Source of the DNA: Aphelocoma coerulescens
Taxonomy: Eukaryota > Chordata > Aves > Passeriformes > Corvidae
Direction: 5' to 3'
Assembly: GCF_041296385.1 (NCBI RefSeq)
Contig: NC_091014.1
Span: 66,224,578 to 66,288,577 of the forward strand
DNA length: 64,000 nucleotides
This document shows positions 1 to 13,805 of this stretch, piece by piece. The position numbers and the translations under genes were made by a program. Below the pieces are notes generated by a model. That model was not told the origin of the DNA and ran no database searches. It saw nothing but the letters and a program-made list of their open reading frames with translations. Each line of letters begins with the position of its first letter. Within the stretch, counting starts at the first letter, position 1.

Positions 1-2100
1 GTGAGATGCTGCACTTACCATTTCTCCTCACTATTGCCCCCTGAGAAGGAAAGCTGTGCAACATTTTAGTAAATGTTTAGCAGCCACCTAATGTGCACAT
101 GCTTTTTCCATAAGGGGAACAGAGTGTGAGTTACAGCATGAGAAAACCTTCCCTAGTGTTAAAGGGGGATTTAAGCCTCTCTGTGCCTGCCTTGGTGTTC
201 AGTCCCAGGACAACGAGTGACCCAAGGGGGAGGTGGGCAGTGCGCTCCAGCCCCACCGCCACAATCAAGGCCAAACAGCTTTATTTGCAGAAAGGAGTGG
301 AAAACTACTCATTCAAATAAAAAAAGCCATGATCATGGAAAAAGTTCATGTGATTCTGCTGCTCATTTATGTGTTTGAAGTTTTTCTCTTTATCACCATC
401 AGCCCCAACTCGGCAGACGGCTCCTGGCTCCTTCTCATGGTGCCCCTTCCTTGAGCTGACTAAAGTAGTGCAGAAACAGGACTGAGAGGGAAATCACCCA
501 AGGAACTATGTGAGTCCTCTCCCAAGTCAGTACAGAATTATGCCCACAGCAGTTTTACCTCAGTGCATTGCACAGCCTGGGCAAAGTATCAGACTTGTTC
601 CATCCAAGCCCTTACCAGAAGGTATTTACAGAACTTGAGACCCCCCTCTCCCTCCCATTGTGTGCACATCTGCCTCACTCTGGTTTGGAACACAAGGAGC
701 TGTTCCCAGCTTGTCTTGATTGTTGCTGTGCTCGGTGTGTCCCAGCTTCTAGAACTGATGGGACTATGGGTCAAGTGGAAAACTGTGGCTCCCAAATGAA
801 GGGAAAGACTAAGTGTTGTTAAGAGAGAAGGCTGTACACCAAAAAAAAGTCATTATTTTATTGGCATGACACTAAAATGTCCAGTGTTTAAAGGTTCTAG
901 GTTTTACATATTAACTGTTAATAAAAGCAGTGTCTTAATCCCATATGCTGCTACTCAAGGTAATCTCTAAAGCCAGCAAAAGAATGGGTGCATGTCTCTT
1001 CAGCAGTGCTGGCAGACAGTAAAATAAACTTCTGAAACACAGACACATTCTCAGCAAATTCACCTTACAGACAGCAAAACAAAATCCAATGGAAAATATA
1101 AACAGGAAGAGAAATGTCACTTAAGAAAGGAAAACACTAATCTAATTAAACTAAATCCTCTCTCAGCATTTTAGATATGACTTGAGAAACTCTCTTCTAT
1201 TGCCTTCCTGGATTTTTTTCTGACTCTAAGTTACAAAAGACTGCTCATGGGAGAGTGACAGCCACTGTTATGTACACCCACAATCCACACTCATTTTTGT
1301 TCCTGGCCTAGGAGAGATTTGGATGGGAGTCTACTACATTAATCCAGTCTACCATCTAGTTATCACAAATCTCTTAATAGTGCTGTTCTGCAAAATGTTC
1401 AGTCTGATATAATGGCCTCTCCATTGTACTATGCTCTAAAAATGTTTTCAGCTCAATGGCCCTGAAAGTGCTTAAATCAGGCTGACTGTGACAACTAAAG
1501 CACGGATCAGCCTTTATTTCTCATTAACACTGTCTGTTCTCATCTTAATTAAGACTTTCAGCAATTATTTTACCATGTGGTTGACCATATATGCTTAGAT
1601 TATCCTCTACGTTGCCGTGATTTCACTTACACTGTATTTATATTGCTGCTAGTTTTATAACTTTCAAATAAACATGCTGATTCGAAACACGATCTGGCAA
1701 AGACTACTTTAAGTTGCATCAATAACTTTCAGAATATTGTCAGACTACATTGCTTGAATGTGCTAAGAAAACACAAGAAATCTTGAATTTAACCCATACA
1801 TGCACACTGACATGCCCAGTAGCATCTGCATCATTTACACTCAATCCTGAAACTACATAATCACATTCCCTTTTTTGTTGATAAGTTAATTTTCACACAA
1901 GGTACACAGTGAGATCTCTTATTAAGTTGCACCATATATAAGATACAAGATACATCTTCAGCAGCAGAGAGAGGAAATAACACAAGAGGAAACAAGCATT
2001 CTCATTTTATTTGTTTTGTAAACCATTAACATTGTAGAATTTCTTTTTTGTTGTCATTTTAAAAATTGTGTAAGAAACTACAGTGCTACAATAAAACACA

Positions 2101-2115
2101 CTGGTCAATGACCAG
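2101..2115. repeat. Short inverted repeat (7-bp arms, 1-bp centre)
   Basis: CTGGTCA-A-TGACCAG is a perfect palindrome with one central base. It sits 30 bp from a longer hairpin. No function is known. Confidence 0.6.
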
Positions 2116-2145
2116 GCAATTTAGAAAACTGACAAAGACAACTCC

Positions 2146-2171
2146 TCTCACAGAGTTCTTACTCTGTGAGA
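2146..2171. repeat. Perfect inverted repeat, 10-bp stem with 6-base loop
   Basis: The arms TCTCACAGAG (2146-2155) and CTCTGTGAGA (2162-2171) are exact reverse complements separated by TTCTTA. As RNA this would form a stable short hairpin on either strand. It is too short for a microRNA precursor and has no run of T after it that would suggest a terminator. Confidence 0.7.
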
Positions 2172-5040
2172 AATGGAAGCCAACCAAAAGACACCAAGTT
2201 TCTGATGGAGACAGGAACATGATGTTAGTGAAAATGTGAGCTGGCTGTTCTAAGCCAAATGGTACATTATGCATGAAAGTTTTTATCATATAAAAACAGA
2301 CTGTTAACTTTTTGTCTGGCTTGTGGAAAGCAGCTCCCCATCTACACCTGGGAGTGTCCCTGTCTTTGCCATCTAACACCAGGATCTCATGTGCATCTCA
2401 AGGGTGATGAAAATCACCATTTGGCTAAACGACCCAATTAGAGTCAACAAATATATGTGGCCAGATCTTAGGACCAATAAAGCCAAAGGATTGTTTTCCA
2501 ACAGACTGCATCTGACCTTTATGCTGCACAGTTGCATCAGATTGTCTGGACACTTCTGGCTCCCTAATAAGAACCTGATTCTTGGATGTGAAGAATGTCT
2601 GGGTGAGTTCTGCTCCCCAGTGAGAGATGTTTACATCTCAAAACAGAATGTACTTTCTTGAGGATCAAAACCCCCACCAAGATTTGCTCTCTTCAGCAAG
2701 AAAATGGAGGGTGAAACTAACAGACTAAGGCAGGTGCCCTTTGTCAGCTGATCACAATGCCACGGGTACAAAGCATCCATCTAGGAACAGACCTTCAGAG
2801 CTAAGTGAGAAACCTCCAGTTGGGCATGCTGGAAATGTAATCAGCTATGTAAAAATCCAATGTTTTTCATAATGTTAACTTAATGAACACAAAATTTTCT
2901 TTCAATCCTCATTCCTGAAATAAGTTGCTTGGTTCTGCCTAAAGCTTTAGGAAAAAATAGTTGTTTCAGTGACTACCATTCACCCCAACAGAGGTTGAAA
3001 AGAAAACAAATAAAGCAGGCAAACTGACCCAAGGAAACAGAATTCTACACTATTAAGTAGGTTGTCTGGAGAAATCCTGGACATAGTACAAGAAAACAGC
3101 TGCTGGTATATTATAAAATAAACAAATTCAAGTTTGTTTAGCAATTACATGTCTTTTCAGTTTGGATCTAAAATGTGCTTAGGGCCAGCATCTTCAGCAG
3201 GCAGACTTGCAGTCTGATCTCTGACAAGATGTTCCTGCTCTGAGTGGCAGCCAGAAAACCACATGGAGAGGGTTTTTGTCTTGACATTTAGAAATGGGCA
3301 TGTATCAGAAACATAACTTCATTCTGTCAGCAGTAAGAGCACAGATTTGCAGTTCTGCAAAGGTGCTGTGGTTTCAGGAGAATGACAAGAATGAATGGAC
3401 CAAGTTTAAGAGAGAAACCATGGAAGCAGGGAAAGGAAACAGGTTCCAAAATTGCCAGAAAATGTCATGAATTCCCATGGGACAAAGAAGAGAATAAAGA
3501 AGACTGGCTGAAATCCATCCCGTGCTGGTTGTGACCAGCCTGTGACTGTATCATGGCTTTTTGGTGAGCACATGTAAGAAGGTTTGCAGTCTCAGTCTGC
3601 TTCCCACATTGCACAGCTACCAAGAGAAGCTCAGGATCACTGAAACTCTTTCCAAGAGTCTCTGTTACCTTCTCACACATAGATATGGATTATCTTAAAA
3701 AAAAAAATTCTGCACAGAACCTGTGTGGCATTGCTGCTCTGGCAGAATTAACTGTGAGGCTCTGCCAGTATAGACTTGGCACCTGACACTAAAGGGGAAT
3801 AAACGGCAAGGGAAGAAAAAGGTAAGGACAAGAAAGGAAAGATAAATAAAACACAGTCAACAATACAACCTGCTTTTCATTTTGCTTCATCTTGAAATAG
3901 CAATTCCTTAAAGAGTAAAGCAAAGCAAAGAAAAGGGAGGTTTTTGGGGAGTTGCTGCCATACGATGGCCCTTGGCAGATGGAGGTGACCCTGAGGGCAG
4001 ACAAGGCTGTGCAGGAGGCAGAGGAGAGAAATGCACTCTCTCTGCATCTGAGTCTTGACCACCAGTCTCCTATTTCTTGGTGCCTTGGTGGGAGCTAATA
4101 AACCTTGAGTAGTTTGGGTATCCTGAGCACCAGAGCTGTGGTGCTACAGCAGAGCCAGTAAAGGACAACATCACCACAAGCTCCAACACTTTCAGCTGGG
4201 CAGGGGTGGTGGTACAACCACCCAGCCACACCTCAGCCCACTCTGGGATCTCAAAACACTCTCTCACAATAGCAGGACTTCAGGAAACACAAAGAAATCC
4301 TGAGCTGGCACAAGAATAAGAAACTTGCACAATTCTTTTTTCAATATTCATATGAGGTCTTTGGGCCTCTTAGCATACTACAGCTAGGAAAACTTGTCTC
4401 ACTCTCTTCTAAAGTCTCTCTTTCAGTACCTGTTCATAACATGGGAAAACTGTAAAGCCAAAGATCAGAAAATGCCAAGAAAATATTTTTTCCCTTCCTG
4501 GTTGCAGGAAAATTCAGTATTTAATTAAATATTCACCACCTCTACCAAGTAAAACTTCTCACAAAGATGTAGCAAAGTTTTTAGGTCTCCAATAAAAAGA
4601 CTTAATCTCAGAGAGCACTTCTCACAAACATAAATTTAAAAATTAATTGAAAAGATGGCTTTTCATTACTGTTTCCTGAGAAGGATTTGAACAAATTCCA
4701 GGCAAAAATTAAATCACTATAGTATCACTTGTGTAAAGGTAAGGCAAGAGATGGGAGGATAAGATTTAAAAAACCCAACTAAAATCTTGCAATTTTTTCC
4801 TTCTTCTGCAATCTGCACAACTGACATGAGACAGACTGGGTTTCTAGAAATATTTCTAATAAAATATTTTAAAGGTAACTATTTCTAGGGCACTTTTTCA
4901 AACACATATAGTATATTCAGATAGATGGAATAACAGTAACTATTTCAACAACAGTTTTGATCTGCAGGAACTCCTTCACATCCCAAACTCTTCCCAGGAC
5001 AATTTCACAACTTCCTGCAAAATCATGTAATTAGCAAAAT

Positions 5041-5182
5041 GATACAAGACATTATAGTATATGTATCTATATATAACATATACTGTAATAGATGTATGAG
5101 TCATTATATATATGTAGCAATTTTTATATATAATGAATATTCATAATTATATGTGAGTCTATATGTACTAATGCATATATAA
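5041..5182. repeat. TA-rich low-complexity tract
   Basis: About 140 bp made mostly of TATA, ATAT and TATATG words. No regular period is maintained. It looks like a degenerate TA microsatellite in an intron. Confidence 0.7.
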
Positions 5183-8100
5183 CTGATTTAAACTCAAAAA
5201 TATGTTGTGCAAGGAATGAAGGCTGTTCACTCTTCTCCAGGTAAATACAGAGTACAGATCAAATAATCTTACATTTGGATTATCATTTTTGTAGTAGGAC
5301 TAAACATAATCAAGATCTAAAGTTCATTTTGCCACTTTGTTCCTTATAAAATAAAAAAACCACTGACTGGGTGTTCAGGTATTCCTCAACTTGCCCCCCT
5401 GCAGAAAGGACCCTGTAGCACTAAGGTGGTTACATTTGTCAGAGATAAAGGATAAAGCAGTAGAGTTTCCAGCTTCCTGTTCAGTTTTTCAGGAGTCACT
5501 TCAGCTGGAAAGCTGAATGTGAAGCAACATCCAATTGTAGCCCTGCTATAGTCCCCAGAGCTTCACATTTTCGTTAAGATTTTGAGAGCAGAAATATCCA
5601 GTGGTCAAAGTTATTGTCCAACAACCAAACAGCTGATTTCTACCAGCTGTGGCGACTTCCAGAAAAGTCACATGCAACTTAGAACCAACATTTTAACAGT
5701 GTATTTGGAGCCAGAGAGTCAGCTACAGTTTCTCTCAAAAATAAGATTGTGGGTATATTTAAGTGGTACATTTACACACAACACAGGTCCTTCTTAGGTG
5801 CAAAGTGTTCAAGTCCCAGGGTTTGTACAGCCCACTTCCATGCTCCATTGGCATGCAGGAGGTAGTTTGTTCCTTGGGGAAGTCAAACAGGAAGGTGTGC
5901 ACTTGGGTGCCAGAAAAAGCACCACAGAGAGCAGAATGGATTTCAAACATGCTGAATTTCAATACATTCCCTTCTTCTTTCTTACAAAACCACAGATATA
6001 TGTCATTGATGACTCTGAGAAATAAAGTAATCCATTTCAGAACTGCAGTGGAGTCAAAAAGAATACAATTATACTGTGCCTTATAAAATGCTATCACTTC
6101 TAAATGCTAATATAGAAGGATTTTACATACTTGAGGACAATGGAAGACCGAATATGAAAGCCAAAATACATGTTTGCAAACTGCCTTCTGAGAAAGCAAT
6201 TTGATTTCCTATCAAAATGTGTTAAGATGTGTGTAGTGCCTGAAGTAAAAGCAATGTTATCTGGAGTACTGTCATAACTAAATAACTACTTTAATAAGCT
6301 CAGAGTGTTCGGGTCCCCCAGTTTCGTCTGTCTCTTGATTGATTATTTAGTGAGTCTGGTGCTAGACCTCATAAATTTCAAAATTCTTTCAAGTTTTTTT
6401 TTGTCTTTCTGATCAAAGAAATGTTTATGTATCCTTCCCATACTGTGTCTCTTTAAACCATTGGCTTTTTCAAAGTGGTTTTTTTTTTTTTTAACACCAT
6501 AATGTGATGTACACAGAGAGGTAAATGATGTCAGAATCCTTTCTGCCCCAAACCAGTCTGTAAATCTTCAGAAAAGCAAAGTTCATGGGTGCATTTAAAA
6601 GGGGCATAATCTGTTTGTGCTTAAAAGAAAGTCCCCTTTTTTTTGTGTGTGCAGAATAACAATGCCAGAATGTGTTATTCCAAAGAACTGTTGCCATGGT
6701 GATGCCATCAATAACATCATTTTCTGCATCCTTGTCCTTTAAACACATAAGGAACGCAACAAGCATTGGTAAATGTGAAAAAAGAACAATTACCTTTTCT
6801 TTCTCAACAGCAGAGGAAGCCTTTATTCACCTCATCAATAGAAAATTATGTAGAAAGGAATAATAAAGACTGTTACAAGAAGCACCAAGAAGCCTATTAG
6901 TGACAAAGGCTTTTTTTTCCCTTTCCATGAATAATTACAGCTCTTCAAGAAGAAATCAGCCCAGGCTAAGGACCCTTTGCAAGCTTTAGATGGTAAAACA
7001 AACATTTGACTATACAAGGATTTCCCTTTCATGTACTTTTCCAAGGAAAAACAACTAAAATCCAGAGTGAAATGAGAGAGAGAAAACCCAGAGAAACATC
7101 TGCTGCAATTAAATTTACAGAACCCTGCTCATTCACCTAAAAGACTCATAACAAAAGCAACTAGACTAGCGACAGAATCAATATAAATTTCAAGCCAGCA
7201 GGTTAAAGTTGTCTGTAGTGGGAAACTTGGGCTTTTTAAGTCACATAATAACAGGAAGCTATTCTGATTCTGTACAAATGGGGGAAACAGGATTTCAACA
7301 CTAGATGTGTTACCAAACAGTCGGGAAACACTGTTCAGTTTAAAACCTCAACAGCCAAAGCAAAATGGTAGATAGAGCTCCTACACAAAGTCAGTTCATA
7401 AATAATGGAACCTTTACCAAAGCAAGATTTGACTGCAGGGACTTTTAAGAGTCATATAGCAAATAATTAGGAAGCCCTTCTGAAACATTACACTTTTGTC
7501 CTGACTCTCATGGCGATGTGCAAATGGGAGCCCTGAATGTGCTGCTCGGTGTTTTCTACATAAAGTAAAGGTCAATGTACTGTGCACTGGCTTGTTTATA
7601 TCTTTTGGACCTTTCTTCATATGCCTTTACTAGGGTCAGAGGCTGAAGGTGGGGATGGAAAACCTCCTGCTTCCTTCTCCTTGCCTTTAGGTAGTAAAAG
7701 GTACATGTGTAAGAGAAAAGTGTGGGGGAAAGGAAGAAAGGAGTGATGTGAGTTGGAGATGAGCAATGTGTCTCCCCACAAAGTTAGACCAAAGGGCTAG
7801 TAGGGTTAATTACAGCAAAGATAGCAGAAAACTAATCGGATTTAAAGCAGTAACATGAATTTACTAAGATGATGCAATTCCAAGCTCTTGAGCTGAATTA
7901 GACTGGTCTATGAGTTAAAGACAAGAAGTTAGCCATATGGCCACATTTACAGTAGAAAGTTTGTGCTGGTTAGGAAGGGAAATCCAAGATGTTTGAATCT
8001 TTTCCTGCACGTGTGGTTTTACACTGTCCTTTGATTTCTCACTGCTTTTTCTCTCTACCTCTAAAGAGAGAGATAATGCTTGCTCATTTAGGATAGCTCC

Positions 8101-11100
8101 TTCAGCTCTCCACTTGTTACTGTGGAAATCCTATAGGAATTGTGACCCAGCAAAGAGGAACAACATATGGAGATGGTGGGGACCAATTCTTTCCCTTTCT
8201 GTTTAGAGCTTCTGCAATGTTTTAAAGTATTCCGCTATTCACTTCAGTTTAAATGCTAACACTGACTGGGTTCTCTTTAATGGAAAAAGAGCTTCCACAT
8301 TCTTTCTAGATTTCAACACATTTAGGAATTGTTTAGAAAGCTCTGTGGAAAGGCTTTAATACAGCAGCTGATGGCCTAACCCAGCTTATCTGAGGGGCTA
8401 TTCACCAAATTCCCCAGAAAACAACAATTAGTGAAATCTGTTTCTCAGTATCCAAACATCACTCTTTATCTCTTAAGCCGAAGGAATAAAAGACAAATTC
8501 CTGGAAGGAAATGTTATGATTCTCTTCCCTTCTGACCTGCCTGAGATTTGGAAAGAAAGTCTCTGCTTTTGTAATTTCCTAGTTGGCCTCAATAGGCTGA
8601 AAGCTGAACGGTAATTCCCAGTTTACCAGTCCCTCAGATCAACACTCCTGCACAGCTGTCAACAAAACAAACCAATTGTTTTGATGAATTGGTAAAAGCC
8701 TCTTGAACTCCTCTGAGATCATTTCAAGGCCATTGGAAGTTTATATGCCTAATTTATGAAGTAAGTATTAAAAGTGTACATGTGTCTTATTAAGCAACAG
8801 TTTCCTAACTCTGCTGAACTCTGTGACTGAAAGGACACTTAGTATTAATTGCTTTTAGGTTACCTTAGAATGCATGCAATACATAAGGGTCACTTCAATG
8901 TGATAACTGTTCTTATACAGATCTTTGAGAAAATCTTCTGTAATTTTTATTCCAAAGAGAGAAGAAAGCTACTGAGATGACATATTTTAAAAGATATGCC
9001 AGTACTTACAATATTATTCTCCTTCACCAGTAATTTAAAGAAAAAGATTAAATTCTTTACAATAATCGGGGATTACCTAAATCATTCTTTTTTTCTGTCC
9101 CTTGAATCCTCAGATGGAATTTACTCCATTTGATCCTATACAATTGTACCATTTTTAAGGCAGAAGCAGAATGAAGTAAAAAATTAAACTTCCCTATGTT
9201 AACATATTCCAAATTCCAAGGTGCTTCTCAAAAGAGAAGGATCTTTCCATCTTAGGAATGTTTGCTGAAAAGAAACCTGAAGATGAGCCCTAAAGTCCAT
9301 AGTGGCCATTTAGAATACATAAAATTTTTACTGTGCCTGGACTATCACAAAAATAAAGCAAACTACATCATGCTAAAACCTGATTAAAACTTCAGTTTTT
9401 TATGGCCTCTGCAAGGATTCATGCACCTCTACATGAATACAATTCCCACTTGAATGGGTGTATTTGCCCTACACTTAGGTCACAAAATTATTTTTCAAAT
9501 GTTCTCAAAGATGGCACTGAAAGTGTTTAATGACACATTTTTTGACCACAACCTGCAAAACAAAAGCTAGCAAGTATGTCTTACAGCTGCTCTTTCATCA
9601 CCATGGAGGTGACAGAGAAGACTTTTTGTGACACACCTCTGCTAAGAAACTTGCCAGATCCTTGGCTGAGAGAAAAACGAAAGCTGTTAAGTGTGTGGGC
9701 ATTGCTCAGATGGAGAAAGCAGATGAGAGCTGGGTCCTAGAGGCAAAATAAGGAGCTGACGGAGGCTGGACAGGCATGAAGGGACAGTCAGTCTTTGTGA
9801 CTGAGTCAGAGGCCTGTAGGGAACAAGAGCAATAATGCTGGCACTCAGCATATGAGCAGTCAGGAGACAGGGTTAACAGTCCATGCTGGAGAAGGAAAGG
9901 CAAGTCCCATAAAGGGAAGGAAAGCAAAGCTGTTTCTGATGAAGTGCTGGAAGTGATCTAGAGTGGATATGGAATAGGGAAGGCAGTGTGCTGAGTATAC
10001 CAGTAAGCTACACTCCTTGCACCCAGAAAAACAGGAAAAAAGCCCAGAAGAAAACACTGAAAAAGTGGGACAATGGAGTTATAAGTGGAAAGGCTAGCAA
10101 ACAGAAGCAGTCATTGTCTAGTGCCTTCAGGCTCACCAAGAAAAAGGTGTGCCACTGAGTTTTCCCATATTTCTCAGTGCCATGACATGACAATTGCGTA
10201 CACATCACTAAAGTTCTTGGCTTGAAAACATGTATGCTTTCCAAGATGTCTAATACAGTTTTGTGGGAAGGCTTGATTTCATCTACTACATTCTCACCAC
10301 AGCTCTGTGTGCCCAGGCTGCTTGTGGGGTGACATCAGACCAAAAAAACATAAGCATTCCTCTCTGCCACTGGCATAAGGGCCATCATTATCAATATCCA
10401 GCTAAGCATAACACTGGAAACTCTGTATGTTTAGAAGCAAAGTACTGGGCAAACAACCTGCGATACAAACAGGAGTTTCAGGCTCCAGGTAAGATACTGG
10501 ATGAGTTTAGCATTCTTGAGTCCTCATGAAGTGAAGTTCTTTTTGGGTTTAACAGTATGTTTCTATATGGCTGTGTTATTACCATAACTTGGAATTATTT
10601 GTATACCTGGAAAGTTCCCACAGGGTGTGGGCTGTATGTCATTTTAATAGATGTTGTATTGTTGAGTTTGGGCATCACTCATGGGCTTTTTTCTACACTC
10701 ATTGAAACAATGAAAGAGGCAAAGAACACACACTTGGGCCTGACTTCAAATTTAAAAATCCAGTTTGATGGTAATCCACATCCTTAAAAATTACAGGGTA
10801 CCATAATCTGAATTAAACACAACATACACACAACGAGCTCCACCTACGTCACTTGGCCAGCCAAGGAAGAGAACACAATTATACTTTAGGATTTGTGTTT
10901 ACCAGATTGGAAGTGCTCCCTTTTTGTGTAGAACTTGTTCTGCCAAAAGTGATGAAGAAGACCAGCCAAGTGGTAGGTGCCAGAAAGCAAAACTGGGACA
11001 GCACTCCCTAAGCTCCTCAGAGCTGCTCCAGGAAGCCTTTCCTCTTCCCCTGTGACTGCAATTCTTTGAAACTGCTTTTATGACCTCACCTTCACAAGTC

Positions 11101-12487
11101 ACACATGCAGGTTTGTAGGTCTGGCACATCTGCTGACAGGGGTATGTCCTATCCCAGTCTAACAACAGTGAACTTCCCAGCACTAGGAAGCCATTTCACA
11201 TGATTTATAACATGCTGCTCCACAGTGATGCCACTGGACTTCCATCTCCAACTCCATGGCGTGAGCAAAAGGACAGAGATTTTCCTTCTGTTATGAAACC
11301 CTACTGGCAGCCACTCTACTTTCTCCCTCCACTATGGTAATTGCCAGATTTCGTAAGTACTGAGAGACTTGCTGTTACTTTTGACCCTGACTCTTGTCTT
11401 CCAGGTCTTCTCTCTTGCATGCAACTTTTACTGATGGCAATTTGGAAATAATAAGGAATCTAAGAGCAATGTTAGGTAAACCCACATAATCTTATAAATA
11501 AACAGTACTCTGTAAGAGTCTTTGCACTAATGTGTTTTTCTAAGATGACATTTGCACGTACATTCCTACCAAAGAGCGGTTTTTGATGAAATGTTGAGCA
11601 AGCTTAGATTGATAATTTAGAAGTCATTGCTCTTTGCATGGAATTTATGATGTTGCAAGAGCCTTCAGATCCAAAAGGGACAGTACAACACAATAATCAC
11701 TGGCAATCATTTTACTCAGCACAGAACCACCACTTAATTTCCTTAATGAAGGACTAGAGAGGAAGAGGTCTTCATCTGAACAGAAAAGAAAACTGTGATT
11801 GACTTGGTTGAACTAAGCCACTAATGTCAGAACAAAAATGAAACTGGGAAATTATTTTACAGTCCTTGATGACAAGTCATCCTAGAAGAAGTCCCTGAGG
11901 AAATTGCATGAAAGGACTTCTGAAAGAAATTGCCTGCTTGGACAGAAAATTACACAGGTTCCTTCTTCTAAGATGATGCAAACTGCTTGTTGAATGATTA
12001 CTGCAGCTATTGCTTCACTGTGAATGTACAATGGATTCATTTATTGTCACTCTGGATAAATTACTCTTGTTGTCACTGAAAATTATACAACAGGGGTTGT
12101 GATAGCCTGGCATGGCTAATTCAGCACAAATTGTGAAGGATTACTTTTCAATGATCACTTCTGCATAGATACCTTTTCAAGACAAACAAGTAGTGGACAG
12201 ATTTGTTACCAATGGAAAGTGTTCTATTTCTTTGGTTCTGTAACAACTTTTCAGAGTTTAAAACTGAGGAAGTGAAGTAATTTCTCATCCTCTCAGACAA
12301 GGTTAAAGGCCTCAAGTGATAAACTTCATTTTCTAGGAGCTAGGATAAATGAATGTGCATTCCTATGCCACGCAGAGACACGAGGAATCAGTGTTAAAGG
12401 AACAGTGTCAAAGAAAGCCCAAACCAGAAAACATACCTAATTTAGCCAGAGCTTTCTAGCATTATTGAGGTTGCTCATTGCTTATTG
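5183..12487. other. Non-coding stretch, no element recognised
   Basis: No repeat family, exon or RNA gene is identifiable. A 14-T run lies at 6479-6492. Two overlapping open frames of about 110 codons on opposite strands (5759-6097) have no known domain. Nothing here shows splice-flanked coding character. Confidence 0.5.
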
Positions 12488-12994
12488 ATACTAATTGGGA
12501 AGGCTAATAAAAAGTGATTTTATAAATACATCAACAACAAAAGGAGAGCCAAGGAAAATCTCCCTCCCTTATCAGACGCAGGGGGAAACCAAGGATGAGG
12601 AAAAGGCTGAGGAACTTACTGCCTTCTCTGCCTCAGTCTTTAATAGCAACACCAGTCATCCTCAGGGTGACCGGCACCCTGAGCTGGTAGACAGGGATGG
12701 GGAACAGAACAGACCTCCTGCAATTCAGGAGGAGGCATAGCACAAGAGAAATGGCCCCAAGCTGTGTCAGGGCGGGTTCAGGTTGGACATCAGGAAGAAT
12801 TTCTTCACTGAAAGGACTGTCAGGCAATAGAAGGGGCTGCCCAGGGAGGTGGGGGAATTCCCATCACTGCAGGCGTCCAAGGAAAGACTGGATGTGGCAC
12901 TCAGTGTTCTGGGTTGGTTGATAAGGTGGGGACCAACCACAGGTTGGACTTGATGGTCTTGGAGGTCTTTTCCAAACAAAATGATTCTGCAATT
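12488..12994 (+). mobile_element. CR1 LINE relic, internally deleted (reverse-transcriptase ORF fragment joined to the 3' UTR)
   Basis: CR1 is the dominant non-LTR retrotransposon family of birds. The first part (about 12488-12738) translates in one frame into a typical CR1 ORF2 segment, with recognisable words such as TKDEEKAE, FSASVFNSNTS and LVDRDGEQN, and then stops at IQEEA. From about 12742 the sequence changes directly to the CR1 3' region (GGTTGGACATCAGGAAGAA, then CTGCCCAGGGAGGTGG, then the GGACTTGATGGTCTTGGAGG tail) and ends in the family-type ATGATTCTGCAATT. Most of the reverse-transcriptase domain that normally lies between these parts is missing, which points to an internal deletion or two abutting fragments. 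It is inactive and diverged. Confidence 0.88.
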
Positions 12995-13035
12995 ATGTCT
13001 GTTTTCAATATCTTCAGAAGTTTTTTAACAGGCAG

Positions 13036-13277
13036 GAACTGATGCCCAGGAAGTTCCACCTGAACATGAGGCAGAACTTCTTTCCTGTGCAGCGAACAAG
13101 CCCTGAACAGAGACCAGAGAGGGTGTGCAGTCTCCCTAACTGGGGATATTCCAGAACCATCTGGACACAATCCTGTGCCCTGTGCTCTGGGCTGGCCCTG
13201 CTTGACGTGAGGCTTGGACCAGATGAACCTCTGTGGTCCCTTCCAGCCTGAGCCATTCTGCAATTCCTGATTCCAAG
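13036..13277 (+). mobile_element. CR1 LINE 3'-end fragment (different subfamily from its neighbour)
   Basis: The sequence CAGGAAGTTCCACCTGAACA, then the GCAGAACTTCTTTCCTGTGC block, TGGGGATATTCCAGAACC and the end GGTCCCTTCCAGCCTGAGCC followed by CATTCTGCAATTCC form a 5'-truncated CR1 3' end. Its wording differs from the copy that ends about 40 bp upstream, so it is a separate insertion and not a duplication of it. Confidence 0.85.
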
Positions 13278-13805
13278 GATAATAAAGAAGTTTGAAGAAA
13301 ATTAAATAGCATTGTTTTCATAGGAAGGCCAGTTAAGTCAGTGATTTTAATTGCTACTTCTCACAGCAAAAACATTGCTTCCCAGAAATCTCTAAACCAG
13401 CTGCATTTTACATGAACAAACAGTAAACCCAAATTTGAGACTACTTAGATTACAGTAGTAATTCCAAAGAAACTAAGGGATGTAAAAGTGGGAAGTCTGT
13501 ATTTTTACAATCCATCTCAAATAGTTTCTGTCTGTAGAAGGAATGTAGTCTCTTTTCTCCCTGCATGGTTAAGGGAGAGAAATAAACTCCCCTAGAAGTC
13601 AGAATTTATCTGACTTCTGGACACGTGACATTAAATGCGGTGACAATGTCCCTATGCCTCAATTCCCTCAGCCTTTCAAAGAGAGTTTGTTGGTGGACTG
13701 CAGCTTTGCCACCATGAAGTCAGATGAACATATTTTGAAAGATGATTGAATATGTTCGCTATGCTGGAGAACAGTCTTCTATCACATCAGTTTTGTCTCA
13801 CACAC

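Larger units (their letters stand above)
1..5040. other. Non-coding stretch, nothing recognised apart from small hairpins
   Basis: AT-rich sequence with frequent stops in all frames. Apart from the paired inverted repeats at 2101-2171 I see no repeat family, gene or RNA. The longest open frame here (97 codons, minus strand, about 2086-2379) has no recognisable domain and contains the hairpin, so I treat it as chance. Confidence 0.5.

Noticed and set aside
5759..6097. Overlapping open frames of 112 (minus) and 107 (plus) codons
   Set aside because: No recognisable domain, no clear splice sites around them, and mutual overlap on opposite strands. This is expected by chance in 64 kb.
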